DNA of 64,000 nt from Chloroflexota bacterium (GCA_030447745.1 JAUJOH010000001.1:7091-71090), one strand, 5' to 3'. Positions 52,392 through 62,488 are shown, numbered from the stretch's first letter. Program-made: numbers and translations. Notes: a model not told the origin generated them from the sequence alone.

Positions 52392-53578
52392 CGGCCGACG
52401 CCCCGGCGTCGTCGTTCCGCGGCCGCGCCGCCCGCTACGACATCCTCGTGCCGCCGCCGCCGGACGGGTCGACGCACGGAAGAGTCGGGCGTCTCGAGCT
52501 GCACCACGGGGTGGTCGAGACGCCGCAGTTCATGCCGGTCGGCACGAACGCCACCGTCAAGGCGCTCGACCCGGACGAGATCGCGGCAACCGGCGCCACG
52601 ATCGTGCTCGCCAACACGTACCACCTCTACCTGCGGCCCGGGCACGAGCGGATCCGGCGCGTCGGCGGCCTGCACCGGTTCATGGCCTGGAACCGCCCGA
52701 TCCTCACCGACTCGGGTGGCTTCCAGGTCGTCTCGCTCGGCGACCTGCGGGTCGTGGACGAGGACGGTGTCACGTTCCGGAGCCATCTCGACGGGTCCGT
52801 TCACCGGTTCACGCCGGAGCATGCGATGGCCGTCCAGGAGGCACTCGGCGCCGACGTCGCGGTCGCCTTCGACCAGCCCGTGACGCCGCTGTCACCGCGG
52901 CCCGTCGTCGCCGACGCGACGGCCCGAACGCACTCCTGGGCGGAGCGGTCGCTGGCGGCGCATGGTCGCGCGGACCAGGCGCTCTTCGGGGTGATCCAGG
53001 GCGGGCTCGATCCGGAGCTCCGGACGGAGTCGACGCGCTGCATCGCGGGCCTGCCGTTCGACGGGCTCAACATCGGCGGGCTGGCCGGCGACGAGACGCC
53101 CGAGCAGCGCAACGCGACCCTCGATCTGGTCGTGCCGCTCCTGGCCGCCGACCCGCGGCCACGCTACCTGATGGGGCTCGGATCGCCGGCGGACCTGCTC
53201 GAGGCGGTGCACCGCGGGGTGGACCTCTTCGACTCCGTCCTGCCCGCGCGCGTCGCGCGCAACGCCAGCCTGTGGGTCCCGGGCGGGAAGCTGAACCTGC
53301 GCAATGCCCGGTTCCTCGACGATCCGGATCCCGTCCAGGCGGACTGCCCCTGCCCCCTCTGCCGGCGCTTCTCGCGGGCGTATCTCGCCCACCTGTTCCG
53401 GGCCGGCGAGCTGCTGGCCTACCGCCTCGCGACGTGCCACAACCTGAGGTTCACGCTCGACTTCATGGCCCGGATCAGGACCGCACTCGGGGCCGGAACC
53501 TTCAGCACGGACCTCCTAGAATTGCGGGAACGGGCCGGTCGATTGAGTCGCGGTGAAGCCGCCGACAAGTCGGCGTGA
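52388..53578 (+). CDS. tgt: Queuine tRNA-ribosyltransferase
   Basis: 396 residues. TIM-barrel with FMPVGTNATVKAL, LANTYHLYLRPG, the general-base Asp in LTDSGGFQVVSL, VAFDQPVTPL, the nucleophile region YLMGLGSPADLLEAVHRGVD and FDSVLPARVARNASLWV. Zinc ligands CPCPLC and H in ATCHNL are present. It exchanges guanine for a queuosine precursor at the wobble position of GUN tRNAs. GTG start overlaps DUF2905. Confidence 0.95.
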   Translation: MTADAPASSFRGRAARYDILVPPPPDGSTHGRVGRLELHHGVVETPQFMPVGTNATVKALDPDEIAATGATIVLANTYHLYLRPGHERIRRVGGLHRFMAWNRPILTDSGGFQVVSLGDLRVVDEDGVTFRSHLDGSVHRFTPEHAMAVQEALGADVAVAFDQPVTPLSPRPVVADATARTHSWAERSLAAHGRADQALFGVIQGGLDPELRTESTRCIAGLPFDGLNIGGLAGDETPEQRNATLDLVVPLLAADPRPRYLMGLGSPADLLEAVHRGVDLFDSVLPARVARNASLWVPGGKLNLRNARFLDDPDPVQADCPCPLCRRFSRAYLAHLFRAGELLAYRLATCHNLRFTLDFMARIRTALGAGTFSTDLLELRERAGRLSRGEAADKSA

Positions 53579-53620
53579 AGGACCGATCGCTAGCCTTGTC
53601 GCCACGCGGAGGATCGCCGG

Positions 53621-53782
53621 ATGGGCTCACGAGATCGCCCGAGCCGCGAACAGAAGAAGAAGCCCAAGGAGAAGTCCGGGCCGCCGAAGCTCGCGCCGCT
53701 CTCGGAGCCGCCCCAGAACGTGGAGCTGATCCGGAAGGAACGCAAGCCGCGGCGCGTCGACCAGGAGCCGGAAGAGAGCTGA
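53621..53782 (+). CDS. Small basic protein between tgt and recA, 53 residues
   Basis: ATG 53621 follows GGAGG at 8 bases. It reads [20 protein letters not shown], then [20 protein letters not shown] and ends PEEES-like (DQEPEES). Extremely hydrophilic, with Lys-rich then Pro-rich character, and probably unfolded alone. Unknown family; composition and ribosome-binding site argue that it is expressed. It might bind nucleic acid. Confidence 0.6.
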   Translation: MGSRDRPSREQKKKPKEKSGPPKLAPLSEPPQNVELIRKERKPRRVDQEPEES

Positions 53783-53852
53783 ACCGCGGTCGGACGCCGG
53801 GAACGTCCGCTCCGTCGAACGGCCGAGGGAACGACAGGAGCGTGACAGACGG

Positions 53853-54926
53853 ATGGCGATGACGACCAACTCGCGGAACGGCGAGCGAGCGACGGCGGAC
53901 CGAGCGACCGCGGAGCGCGGCAAGGCCGTGGATGCCGCGATCGTCGCGATCGAGAAGCAGTTCGGGTCGGGCTCCATCATGAAGCTCGGGTCGGCGTCGC
54001 GGCAGCAGGTCGACTTCATCCCGACGGGATCGATCGCGCTGGACTTGGCCCTTGGTGTGGGTGGCATCCCGCGCGGCCGGATCACGGAGATCTTCGGCCC
54101 GGAGTCGTCGGGCAAGACGACGGTCTGCCAGCACGTCATCGCCGAGGCGCAGCGTCGCGGCGGCGTGGCCGCCTTCATCGACGTCGAGCATGCACTCGAC
54201 CCGGGCTACGCACGTGCCTGTGGCGTCAACGTCGACGAGCTGCTCGTGTCGCAGCCGGATACGGGCGAGCAGGCGCTCGAGATCACCGAGACGCTGATCC
54301 GGTCCGGTGGCGTCGACTGCGTCGTGGTCGACTCCGTCGCCGCTCTCGTGCCCCGGGCCGAGATCGAGGGCGAGATGGGGGACTCGTTCGTCGGCATCCA
54401 GGCCCGGTTGATGAGCCAGGCGCTGCGCAAGCTGACCGGGGCGGTCTCGCGCTCGAACACCGCCCTCGTCTTCACGAACCAGCTGCGCGAGAAGATCGGC
54501 GTCATGTTCGGCAACCCGGAGACGACGACCGGCGGTCGCGCGCTGAAGTTCTACGCCAGCGTCAGGCTCGACATCCGGCGGGTCGAGACGATCAAGACGG
54601 GCACGGAATCGGTCGGCAACCGAGTGCGGGTCAAGGTCGTCAAGAACAAGGTCGCGCCGCCGTTCCGCGTCGCCGAGTTCGACGTCATGTACGGCGAGGG
54701 CGTGTCGCGCGAGGGCGGGCTGCTCGACGTCGGCGTGGCGATGGACGTCGTCACCAAGACTGGTGCCTGGTTCACGTTCGCGGACACGCGCCTCGGGCAG
54801 GGTCGCGAGGCGGCCAAGGAGTTCCTCAAGGGCGCCCCGGACATTGCCGCGGAGATCGACCGCCGCATCCGGGGTAGGATCGACGAGGTCGAGCTCCCGG
54901 TCGAGGGCATCGCAGAGGTCGAGTAG
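53853..54926 (+). CDS. recA: RecA recombinase
   Basis: 357 residues. Walker A GPESSGKT at 82-89, [20 protein letters not shown], Walker [18 protein letters not shown], the L2 region [19 protein letters not shown] and the C-terminal domain ([20 protein letters not shown]). An acidic tail is present ([13 protein letters not shown]). Intact. I found no convincing LexA palindrome upstream, so SOS control cannot be shown. recX follows. Confidence 0.97.
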   Translation: MAMTTNSRNGERATADRATAERGKAVDAAIVAIEKQFGSGSIMKLGSASRQQVDFIPTGSIALDLALGVGGIPRGRITEIFGPESSGKTTVCQHVIAEAQRRGGVAAFIDVEHALDPGYARACGVNVDELLVSQPDTGEQALEITETLIRSGGVDCVVVDSVAALVPRAEIEGEMGDSFVGIQARLMSQALRKLTGAVSRSNTALVFTNQLREKIGVMFGNPETTTGGRALKFYASVRLDIRRVETIKTGTESVGNRVRVKVVKNKVAPPFRVAEFDVMYGEGVSREGGLLDVGVAMDVVTKTGAWFTFADTRLGQGREAAKEFLKGAPDIAAEIDRRIRGRIDEVELPVEGIAEVE

Positions 54927-54996
54927 CCCGCGTGTCGTTCGGGCGCGTCGAGACTCCCGCGGACGCGGTCATCCCCGGCGTGCGACCGAGCGGCTG

Positions 54997-55623
54997 ATGG
55001 AGCCGCGCCGCCGCCGCATGTCGTTCTCCCAGCGACGCGAGCAGCGGGCCGCGATCGACGATCCGGAGCTCGTGCTTGCGGCCGCCAGCCGCTTCCTCGA
55101 AACCCGCGCGCGCTCCGTGGCTGAGGTGCGACGCCGGCTGACCCAGGCGGGCTATCGCTCGGAGTTGATCGACGGCGCGATCGGTCGGCTCGTGGAGCTC
55201 GGGATCCTCGACGACGAGGCGTTCGCCCGCGTGTGGGTCGAGTCGCGCGATCGGGCGCGACCGCGGGGAGAGTCCGCGCTGCGGAGCGAGCTGGCCGTGC
55301 GAGGGGTGCCGCGCGCGGTGATCGACGGCGCACTCGAGGCGCGCCGCCGGGGGGAGCGGGCGGCCCGCCTCGGTGAGGCGATTGCGCGCGCCCCGGCCGA
55401 CGAGAGCGGCTCCCCGGACGAGGCGGCGGCGCGGCGCTTGCTCGAGCGGCGTGGCGCGACGCTCCGCCGCGAGGCCGACCCGCGGGCACGCCGTCACAGG
55501 GCCTACGCACTCCTGGCACGCAACGGGTTCGACCCGGGCACCTGCGCCACGGTTGCGGCGGCGTGGGTCGGCCGATCGAACGATGCCATCGACGGGGACG
55601 CGGCGGAGCCGCCCGACGGCTGA
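54997..55623 (+). CDS. recX: Regulatory protein RecX
   Basis: 208 residues, three-helix repeats: AASRFLETRARSVAEVRRRL then GAIGRLVELGILDDEAFARVWVESR, and a distal repeat AYALLARNGFDPGTCATVAAA. RecX binds in the groove of RecA filaments and limits their growth. The start could also be ATG 55018. Separated from recA by 70 bases with no terminator, so probably cotranscribed. Confidence 0.88.
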   Translation: MEPRRRRMSFSQRREQRAAIDDPELVLAAASRFLETRARSVAEVRRRLTQAGYRSELIDGAIGRLVELGILDDEAFARVWVESRDRARPRGESALRSELAVRGVPRAVIDGALEARRRGERAARLGEAIARAPADESGSPDEAAARRLLERRGATLRREADPRARRHRAYALLARNGFDPGTCATVAAAWVGRSNDAIDGDAAEPPDG

Positions 55624-55811
55624 CGGCGAGCCGGCGGTCGAACGCCGCGCCGAACCGCCCGCGCGGCGGCGACGCGGGCGGGACGGGCGACCCGGCGACG
55701 CGCGGCGCCGGCCGCACGCCACGCGGGCGACGCGCGCGACCAACCGCCGGCGTCAACGTCGGCGCGGCTTGGGCACGACGTTTGGTGTCGCCGGCGGCCA
55801 CACGGGCGATC

Positions 55812-56125
55812 GTTCGTTTCACCTGCCAACCCGCGTGCCCCGCCCGACCGTCCGTTGGACCGCTGGCGAACCCAGGCCCGCCCGATGCGTCACGGCGGGC
55901 GAGATCGATGGATACCACGCCCTGCAGGGCGGACACGGCAGCCACGTGGCGCGACAACCCGGAGACATGGCGCTCGGCGTGCCACCGGGCTTCGTGGATG
56001 AAACAGGCCCGCCCGATGAAACGGCGGCGCGGCGCGGCGCGGCGCGGCTGCGGGGCGCGGCGGCCGGCGCGACAACAGGGGGACATGGCGCTTGGGGTGC
56101 CACGCCGGCGCGGCGGATGAAACGG
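55812..56125 (+). repeat. GTTTCA/TGAAAC repeat region upstream of rny
   Basis: GTTCGTTTCACCT at 55812-55824 matches 28026-28038. A unit of about 55 bases containing GACATGGCGCT(T/C)GG and ending GGATGAAAC occurs twice (55950-56003 and 56068-56122) and once, more diverged, at 28163-28210. The rest of the 847-base recX-rny gap is very GC-rich, with GGCGC microsatellite-like stretches at 56023-56046 and 56125-56165 and no gene. Confidence 0.45.
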
Positions 56126-56470
56126 GCGGCGCGGGCGCGCCGCGGCGCGGGCGCGGCAGCCGGCGGCTCGGCGCGGTGGGCCCGCCGGCGCTCTGCGCGG
56201 CCCCGCCGCCCGTCGACGCGACTGACGCTCCCCGAACGGGCGTCGCGCGCGGGCAACGGCCGCCGACTGGCCGCCGTAGTAGGCTACGCGGAACACCGAC
56301 GGTCGGACCTTCGGGCCACCGCCGGCCGAGCCGCGCAATCGTCTGCCGGGCCGGGCCCAACCGAGCCCAGCCGGTCCCGGCCCCCGTTCAGGACGGTGCG
56401 CGTCGCCCGAATGACCGTATGACCTCCGGTCGGCCCGTCAGACCCGCCGACCGGACGGAGGGAACAGAAG

Positions 56471-57997
56471 ATGGAGACACCGGTCGCCGTCGCGATCGCC
56501 CTTGTGGCGCTCGCTGCGGGGGTGATCGTCGGCATGCTCGTGCGAAGCATGGGGCGACCCAGGCAGTGAAGGCCGCCCAGGTCGAGGCCCGCCGGATCGA
56601 GGCCGAGGCGCGCGCGCGCCAGAAGGACCTGATCCTCGAAGCGAAGGAAGAGAAGATCCGGCTGCTGCGCGAGGCCGAGGGGGAGGCGCGCAGTCGTCGC
56701 ACGGAGCTCCAGTCGTTCGAGCGTCGGCTGCTGCAGCGGGACGAGCAGCTCGACCAGCGGACGGACATGCTGGAGCAACGTGACCGAAACTCCTCGAGCG
56801 GGAGCGCGAGCTCGATCGAACCTGGGAGGAGCTCGCGCGCGCCCACCAGGACCACGTGGCGGCTCTCGAGCGCGTCAGCAGCATGTCCGCCGAGGACGCC
56901 AAGACGATGCTGCTCGAGGAGGTCCGCGAGGAAGCGGAGCACGACGCCGTCAAGGTCGCCCGCGCCATCGAGCGCAAGGCTCGCGAGGAGGCGCACGAGA
57001 AGGCGCGCGACGTCATCGTCACCGCGATCCAGCGTGTCGCCGCCGATCACACGGCGGAGCACACGGTCAGCGTGATCCACCTTCCGTCGGACGAGATGAA
57101 GGGCCGGATCATCGGCCGCGAGGGCCGGAACATCCGGGCGCTGGAGCAGGCGACCGGCGTCGACCTGATCATCGACGACACGCCGGAGACGGTCATCGTG
57201 TCCGGCTTCGACCCGGTCCGCCGCGAGGTTGCCCGGCTGTCGCTGACGAAGCTGATCAGCGACGGCCGGATCCATCCTGGGCGGATCGAGGAGGTCGTCA
57301 ACAAGGCCCGAGCGGAGGTCGACCTGATCATCCGGCAGGCGGAGAGAGTGCCGCCTACGACGCAGGCGTGCCCGGGCTGCCGCCGGAGCTGATCAGGCTG
57401 CTCGGCCGCCTGAAGTACCGGACGAGCTACGGGCAGAACGTGCTGAACCACTCGGTCGAGACGAGCCGGCTCGCCGCCGTCGTCGCGGCCGAGGTCGGCG
57501 CGGACGTGACGATCGCGAAGATGGGCGGCTTGCTCCATGACATCGGCAAGGCCGTTGACCACGAGGTCGAGGGTCCCCACGCGGCCATCGGCGCCCAGAT
57601 GGCACAGCGGCACAACCTGCCGTTCAAGGTGATCAACGGGATCGCGGCGCATCACCAGGAGGTGGAGTACGCGTGCATCGAGGCGCCCATCGTCCAGATC
57701 GCCGACGCGATCAGCGCCTCGCGGCCGGGCGCCCGCGGCGAGGCCATGGACACCTACGTCAAGCGGCTCGAGGACCTGCAGGCGATCGCCGAGAGCTTCA
57801 ACGGGGTCGAGAAGTCGTTCGCCGTCCAGGCCGGTCGGGAGGTCCGGATCCTCGTCCGGCCGGAGGAGATCGACGACCTGACCGCCACCCGCCTCGCGCG
57901 TGACATCGTGCGCAAGATCGAGGACACGCTGACCTACCCGGGTCAGATCAAGGTGACCGTCATCCGCGAGACGCGGGCCGTGGAGTACGCGAAGTAG
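56471..57997 (+). CDS. rny: Ribonuclease Y (three single-base frame breaks)
   Basis: ATG 56471 begins [20 protein letters not shown], the N-terminal membrane helix. Three frame changes (about 56.56, 56.79 and 57.35 kb) each fit one missing base; restoring them gives exactly 510 codons. Domains: coiled coil ([20 protein letters not shown]), KH domain ([21 protein letters not shown]) and HD domain ([28 protein letters not shown]). It is a membrane-bound endonuclease that starts mRNA decay. Since all domains are conserved, the breaks are probably sequence errors. Followed 150 bases later by the YmdB-like gene, its usual partner. Confidence 0.88.
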
Positions 57998-58149
57998 TCG
58001 CCGAGCGACCCGGCGGCGACCTCGGAGGACCGGACAAGACACCGTCGGCGACGGGTTCGACCGTCGGCACCACGGCCGGCGAGATCGGGCGGACCCGACT
58101 GGGCAACCCGCCCAACGGCAACGCGCCGCGACCACCCGGCGCGTGCCGC

Positions 58150-58941
58150 GTGTTGATGATCGGAGACGTCATCGGCAAGCCCGGCCGGCAGGCCATCGAG
58201 CGCTGTCTGCCGGAGCTGCGTGAGGAGCGCGGGATCGACTTCGTGACCGCCAACGGCGAGAACCTCGCCGGCGGGATGGGGCTGACCGCCTCGACCGCGG
58301 AGGCGATCCTGGCGGCCGGCGTGGACGTGATCACGTCCGGCAACCACATCTGGGACAAGCGCGAGATCTACCCCTTCCTCGATCAGTCGGACCGGGTGCT
58401 TCGCCCGCTGAACTACGGCACGCACGATGTGCCGGGGCGCGGCTGGGGCACGTACGAGGCGCTCGACGGGACGGACGTCGCGGTCGTGAACCTGCAGGGC
58501 CGGACGTACATGCAGCCGATCGACAACCCGTTCACGGACGCAGACCGGCTGCTCGACGAGGCCTCGGAGCCGCTGCCGCCCGTGCGGCTCGTCGACTTCC
58601 ACTGCGAGCTGACGTCCGAGAAGAATGCGCTCGGGCTGCACCTCGACGGCCGCGTCAGCGTCGTCGTCGGGACGCACACCCATATCGTCACCGGTGACGA
58701 GCGGATCCTGCCCAACGGGACCGCCTACCTCACCGACCTGGGAATGACGGGTCCTGTCTGGAGCGTCATCGGGTTCGACCCGGCGACCGTCCTGCCGCGG
58801 TTCATGAACGCGCTGCCGACGCGCTTCGAGGTCGGCAGCGGCCCCGTCATCTTCAACGCCTGCCAGATCGACGTCGATCCGGCCACCGGGCGAAGCCTCG
58901 CCATCGAACGCGTCCAGCGGCTCGTCGAATCCTCGGCCTGA
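58150..58941 (+). CDS. TIGR00282/YmdB-like metallophosphoesterase
   Basis: 263 residues from GTG 58150: MIGDVIGKPGRQAIERCLPE, TANGENLAGGMGLT, SGNHIWDK, VDFHCELTSEKNALGLHLDG and VGTHTHIVTGDERIL supply the metal-binding Asp, Glu, Asn and His residues. Family members are cyclic-nucleotide or nucleotidyl phosphodiesterases that influence RNase Y-dependent RNA levels in Bacillus. Location next to rny agrees with that. The 150 bases before it hold no clear promoter. Confidence 0.92.
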   Translation: MLMIGDVIGKPGRQAIERCLPELREERGIDFVTANGENLAGGMGLTASTAEAILAAGVDVITSGNHIWDKREIYPFLDQSDRVLRPLNYGTHDVPGRGWGTYEALDGTDVAVVNLQGRTYMQPIDNPFTDADRLLDEASEPLPPVRLVDFHCELTSEKNALGLHLDGRVSVVVGTHTHIVTGDERILPNGTAYLTDLGMTGPVWSVIGFDPATVLPRFMNALPTRFEVGSGPVIFNACQIDVDPATGRSLAIERVQRLVESSA

Positions 58942-59005
58942 TGGCTCGCGGGGCGTCGCCTCAGGCCTCGGCCGGCGAGTCGCGGCAGCCCGCGGAGGTT
59001 GCCGC

Positions 59006-59914
59006 TTGAAGGGCCGGCACGGCGTCGCGCCGTTCGACCCCGTGGTCGCACCCGCTCCCTCGCCGGTCGACCTTCACACGCACACGCGTCGCTCCGATGG
59101 CGTCCTGGAGCCCGCCGAGCTCGTGGCACAGGCTGCCGCGGCCGGCGTGCGGACGCTCGCCATCACGGACCACGACAGTCTGGCCGCCTGGCGCGAGCTG
59201 TTGGCGGCGGACGCCGTGCCCGCGGGCGTGTCGCTCATCCCGGGCGTCGAGATCAACGCCGTCGCCGGTGGTCGAGACGGGTTCTGGGAGGGGGAGCTCC
59301 ACGTCCTCGGCTTCGGCATGGACCCGGACGACGCTCCCTTCGAGGCGGCGTTGCACAGCCAGCGCCAGCAGCGCCGCCGCCGCTTCGACCGGATCCTCGC
59401 CCGGCTGCGCGAGCTGGGCATGCCGATCGACGAGGAGGTCGAGCAGCTGTCGATCGGACACGACGACGCACTCGGCCGACCCACCGTCGCGCGAGCGCTC
59501 ATCGCTCGCGGCCACGCCGAGAGCGTCGAGGATGCCTTCCGGCGCTGGCTCGGGCACGGGCAGCCGGCCTGGGCGCCGCGCGGCGGGCTGGGGCCACGCG
59601 AGGCGATCCGGGCGATCCGCGCCGCCGGCGGGCTGCCGGTCCTCGCGCACTTCGGGGAGGCGCGTCAGCGGATCGGCGTCGTCCGCGAGCTCGTGGAGGC
59701 CGGGCTCGGCGGGCTCGAGGTCCACTACCGGGGCTGGGAACGGGCGACGGTCGAGTCCGTCGCCTCGGTCGCCGACGAGCTCCGGCTCGTCGCCACGGGC
59801 GGCAGCGACTACCACGGCGACCTCGGCCCGTACGCCCAGACGCACGCGCTGCTGTGGGTGCCGTCCTCGGTTGGCGACCGCCTGCGCGAGGCGCTCCGCC
59901 CGGCGAACGCCTAG
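59006..59914 (+). CDS. PHP-domain phosphoesterase
   Basis: 302 residues from TTG 59006 with GGAGG 7 bases upstream. PHP motifs: VDLHTHTRRSDG, LAITDHDSLAAW, IPGVEINA, LPVLAHFGEA and TGGSDYHG give the expected His/Asp metal cluster. The layout matches RNase AM / 5'-3' exonuclease YciV-type (TrpH) PHP proteins. It could also supply the missing histidinol phosphatase, but it is distant from the his operon and lacks specific HisK hallmarks. Its stop codon shares bases with the stop of the convergent TerC gene. Confidence 0.88.
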   Translation: MKGRHGVAPFDPVVAPAPSPVDLHTHTRRSDGVLEPAELVAQAAAAGVRTLAITDHDSLAAWRELLAADAVPAGVSLIPGVEINAVAGGRDGFWEGELHVLGFGMDPDDAPFEAALHSQRQQRRRRFDRILARLRELGMPIDEEVEQLSIGHDDALGRPTVARALIARGHAESVEDAFRRWLGHGQPAWAPRGGLGPREAIRAIRAAGGLPVLAHFGEARQRIGVVRELVEAGLGGLEVHYRGWERATVESVASVADELRLVATGGSDYHGDLGPYAQTHALLWVPSSVGDRLREALRPANA

Positions 59915-60699
59915 CCGCTCGCCGGTCGCCCGCCTGCGGGCGCGGCTGCCCCCGCCTCGTCGAGCGACGGGCGGAGGTGGACCGGTTCGGTCCGTGCCCG
60001 GAGCCGGAGGTTGAGCAGCTCGACCAGCACGCTGAAGCCCATCGCGAAGTAGATGTAGCCCTTCGAGATGTGGAGGTCGATCCCCTCGGCGACCAGCGAC
60101 ATGCCGATGAGGAGCAGGAAGCTCAGGGCCAGCATCTTGACCGTCGGGTGCTGCTCGACGAAGGCGGCAAGCGGACCCGCCGCGATGAGCATCACCCCGA
60201 TCGCGATGACGACCGCCGCGATCATCACCCCGATCTCCTCCGCCATGCCGACCGCCGTGATGACCGAATCGAGCGAGAACACCGCGTCGATGAGGACGAT
60301 CTGGACGATCACGGCGCCGAACGTGGCCCGCGCCGCGCCGGCGCCGGACGTCCCGTGACCGCCGCCGCCCTCGAGCGATTCGTGGATCTCCGTGGTGGCC
60401 TTGGCAAGGAGGAACAGCCCGCCACCGATCAGGATCAGGTCGCGGCCGGAGAACTCGAAACCGGCCACCGTGATCAGCGGCGCGGTGAGCCCGATGACCC
60501 ACGAGAGGGTCAGGAGCAGCAGGATCCGCATCCCGAGCGCGAGCCCGAGCCCGATCGCCCGGCCGCGCGCCTGCTGTTCCTTCGGGAGCTTCCCGGTCAG
60601 AACCGAGATGAACACGATGTTGTCGATCCCGAGCACGATCTCCAGGGCGGTGAGCGTGAGCAGGGCGATCCAGATGTTGGGGTCGGTCAGCCAGTCCAT
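59911..60699 (-). CDS. TerC-family integral membrane protein
   Basis: 262 residues, about seven membrane helices: WIALLTLTALEIVLGIDNIV, MRILLLLTLSWVIGLTAPLI, LILIGGGLFLLAKATTEIHE, VQIVLIDAVFSLDSVITAVG, VMIAAVVIAIGVMLIAAGPL and FLLLIGMSLVAEGIDLHI. Intramembrane acids in the paired LEIVLGIDN and LIDAVFSLDSV motifs are the TerC signature. The family is linked to manganese export and metalation of exoenzymes. ATG 60699 lies 6 bases from a TACAGT box. Confidence 0.92.
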   Translation of the reverse strand: MDWLTDPNIWIALLTLTALEIVLGIDNIVFISVLTGKLPKEQQARGRAIGLGLALGMRILLLLTLSWVIGLTAPLITVAGFEFSGRDLILIGGGLFLLAKATTEIHESLEGGGGHGTSGAGAARATFGAVIVQIVLIDAVFSLDSVITAVGMAEEIGVMIAAVVIAIGVMLIAAGPLAAFVEQHPTVKMLALSFLLLIGMSLVAEGIDLHISKGYIYFAMGFSVLVELLNLRLRARTEPVHLRPSLDEAGAAAPAGGRPASG

Positions 60700-60705
60700 C
60701 CGGAA

Positions 60706-60711
60706 ACTGTA
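60706..60711 (-). promoter_or_regulatory. -10 box of the TerC gene
   Basis: TACAGT on the - strand with 6 bases to the ATG; leaderless-type spacing. Confidence 0.35.
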
Positions 60712-60764
60712 GCGAGCGAGCCGGCCATCCGGCCCGCGACTGCGCCTGTCGGGACCGGGCGGCG

Positions 60765-60770
60765 TACCAT
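60765..60770 (+). promoter_or_regulatory. -10 box of miaB
   Basis: TACCAT with 8 bases to ATG 60779 and no ribosome-binding site. Confidence 0.35.
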
Positions 60771-60778
60771 CCGCCGCG

Positions 60779-62488
60779 ATGACCGATCTCGCGCCGCCGC
60801 GCCGACGCGCGCTCCCGATGCTCGACGTGCCGGCGCCCGCGCCCGTCGCCGCTTCGCCGGGGCGCCCAGTGCCGGCCGACGGACGTCTCGCGGAGTACGG
60901 GCCGGAACCGCTGGCCCTGCCGCGCTTCTTCGTCTGGACGCTGGGCTGCCAGATGAACCGGAGCGACTCGGAGGAGATGGCCGGCCGGCTGCTCGCGGCG
61001 GGCTGCGAGCCGGCCACGGCGATCGAGTCTGCCGACCTCGTCGTGATCAACACCTGCGCCATCCGCGAGGGCGCCGAGCAGAAGGTGATCGGCCGCCAGG
61101 GCCAGCTCCGGTGGCTCAAGGACACGAACCCGTCGATGCGCGTCGTGCTCACCGGCTGCTCCGTGCGGGAGGCGGACCGCGCCGGGCTCGGGCGGCGCTA
61201 CCCGGCGGTCGACCTGTTCCTCCGGCCGGACGAGGAGCCCGAGCTCGTCGATCGCCTCGGGCTCGCGTCGGCGCAGGCGGCGATCGGGCGGATCGGCGGC
61301 CCGACCGGGGCCGTCGGAACGACGACCGTGGTCGGCCGGACCCAGGTCGGCGTGGCGGAACACCTGGCCGAGACCCGGGCCGCGGCGGTCGGGGGCGGCG
61401 CGATCGCGCGCGAGTCGTCGATCAGCGCCTGGCTGCCGATCGTCTACGGCTGCGACAAGACGTGCACCTACTGCATCGTGCCCTTCAGCCGCGGCCCGGA
61501 GCGGAGCCGGCCGTTCGACGAGATCCTCGACGAGGCGCGCTCGCTCGCCGCCGCCGGGTACCGCGAGGTGACGCTCCTCGGGCAGAACGTGAACAGCTAC
61601 GGCCACGACCTCCCGCCGGAGCCGCGGTTCCGCCACATCGCGACGGAGCGATGGGCGGGCCGGCGGCTCGATCTCGGCTCGCGGCCGGACCTCGCGGAGC
61701 TGATCCGCGCCATCGACGCGATCCGGGCCGCCGACGGGGCGCCCGCCCTGCCGCGCCTGCGCTTCGTCACCAGCCACCCGTGGGACCTGTCCGACCGGCT
61801 GATCGAGGCCATGGCCGAGTGCTCGTCCGTCTGCGAGCACCTGCACCTGCCGGTCCAGTCCGGCGACGACACGGTGCTCCGCCGGATGGGGCGCCAGTAC
61901 ACGATCGAGCACTACCTGGAGCGCCTCGACCGGATCCGCGCGGCGGTGCCGGGAATCGCCATCTCGACCGACGTGATCGTCGGCTTCTGCGGCGAGACCG
62001 AGACGCAGTTCGAGGCTACGCTCCGGCTGCTGGAGCGGGTCGGCTACGACCAGGTCTTCGCCGCCGCCTACTCGCCGCGCCCGGGCACGCCTGCCAGCCG
62101 CCTGCCGGACGACGTGCCGGCCGCGGACAAGCGCCGCCGGCTCAACACCCTGCTGGCGCTGCAGGAGGGGATCGGGCTCGAGCACAATCGGACGTGGCTG
62201 GGACGCGAGGTCGAGGTGCTCGTCGACACCGTCACGCCGCCCAGGTCGCACGACCACGACGCCGGGGCGGGGGAGGGGCCGCGCCGTGCTCCCGGCGAGG
62301 TTCGCCTCTCGGGGCGGACCCGGCACCACAAGCTCGTCCACCTGGCCGGTGATCCGTCGCTGGTCGGACGGTTCGTCAGGGTTCGCGTCGACCACGCCGG
62401 TCCGTACGCGCTGCGCGGCGACCTCACTCAGCCGATCCCGACGCGCTCGTCCGTCGGCGAGCCGGAGCGGACTCCAGCCGCGGTCTGA
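60779..62488 (+). CDS. miaB: tRNA-2-methylthio-N6-dimethylallyladenosine synthase
   Basis: 569 residues. The N-terminal UPF0004 domain starts TLGCQMNRSDSEEM and includes NTCAIREGAEQK and LTGCSVREA (three Cys for the second cluster). Radical-SAM C225-x3-C229-x2-C232 is in YGCDKTCTYCIVPF, followed by LLGQNVNSYG and LPVQSGDDTVLRRMGR. The C-terminal TRAM-like domain carries two extra loops. It thiomethylates i6A37 in tRNA. A roughly 45-residue Pro/Ala-rich N-terminal extension precedes the domain; miaA follows. Confidence 0.94.
   Translation: MTDLAPPRRRALPMLDVPAPAPVAASPGRPVPADGRLAEYGPEPLALPRFFVWTLGCQMNRSDSEEMAGRLLAAGCEPATAIESADLVVINTCAIREGAEQKVIGRQGQLRWLKDTNPSMRVVLTGCSVREADRAGLGRRYPAVDLFLRPDEEPELVDRLGLASAQAAIGRIGGPTGAVGTTTVVGRTQVGVAEHLAETRAAAVGGGAIARESSISAWLPIVYGCDKTCTYCIVPFSRGPERSRPFDEILDEARSLAAAGYREVTLLGQNVNSYGHDLPPEPRFRHIATERWAGRRLDLGSRPDLAELIRAIDAIRAADGAPALPRLRFVTSHPWDLSDRLIEAMAECSSVCEHLHLPVQSGDDTVLRRMGRQYTIEHYLERLDRIRAAVPGIAISTDVIVGFCGETETQFEATLRLLERVGYDQVFAAAYSPRPGTPASRLPDDVPAADKRRRLNTLLALQEGIGLEHNRTWLGREVEVLVDTVTPPRSHDHDAGAGEGPRRAPGEVRLSGRTRHHKLVHLAGDPSLVGRFVRVRVDHAGPYALRGDLTQPIPTRSSVGEPERTPAAV

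Noticed and set aside
53783..53852. LexA/SOS box upstream of recA
   Set aside because: GAACGGCCGAGGGAACGA has only one convincing half-site and no clear palindrome.
56023..56165. GGCGC-rich tandem tract as a possible CRISPR or minisatellite gene
   Set aside because: Only low-complexity GC repeats with no defined unit or protein-like frame.
59006..59914. Assigning the PHP gene as histidinol phosphatase
   Set aside because: It is far from the his operon and its layout matches YciV/TrpH-type PHP proteins better; kept only as a possibility.
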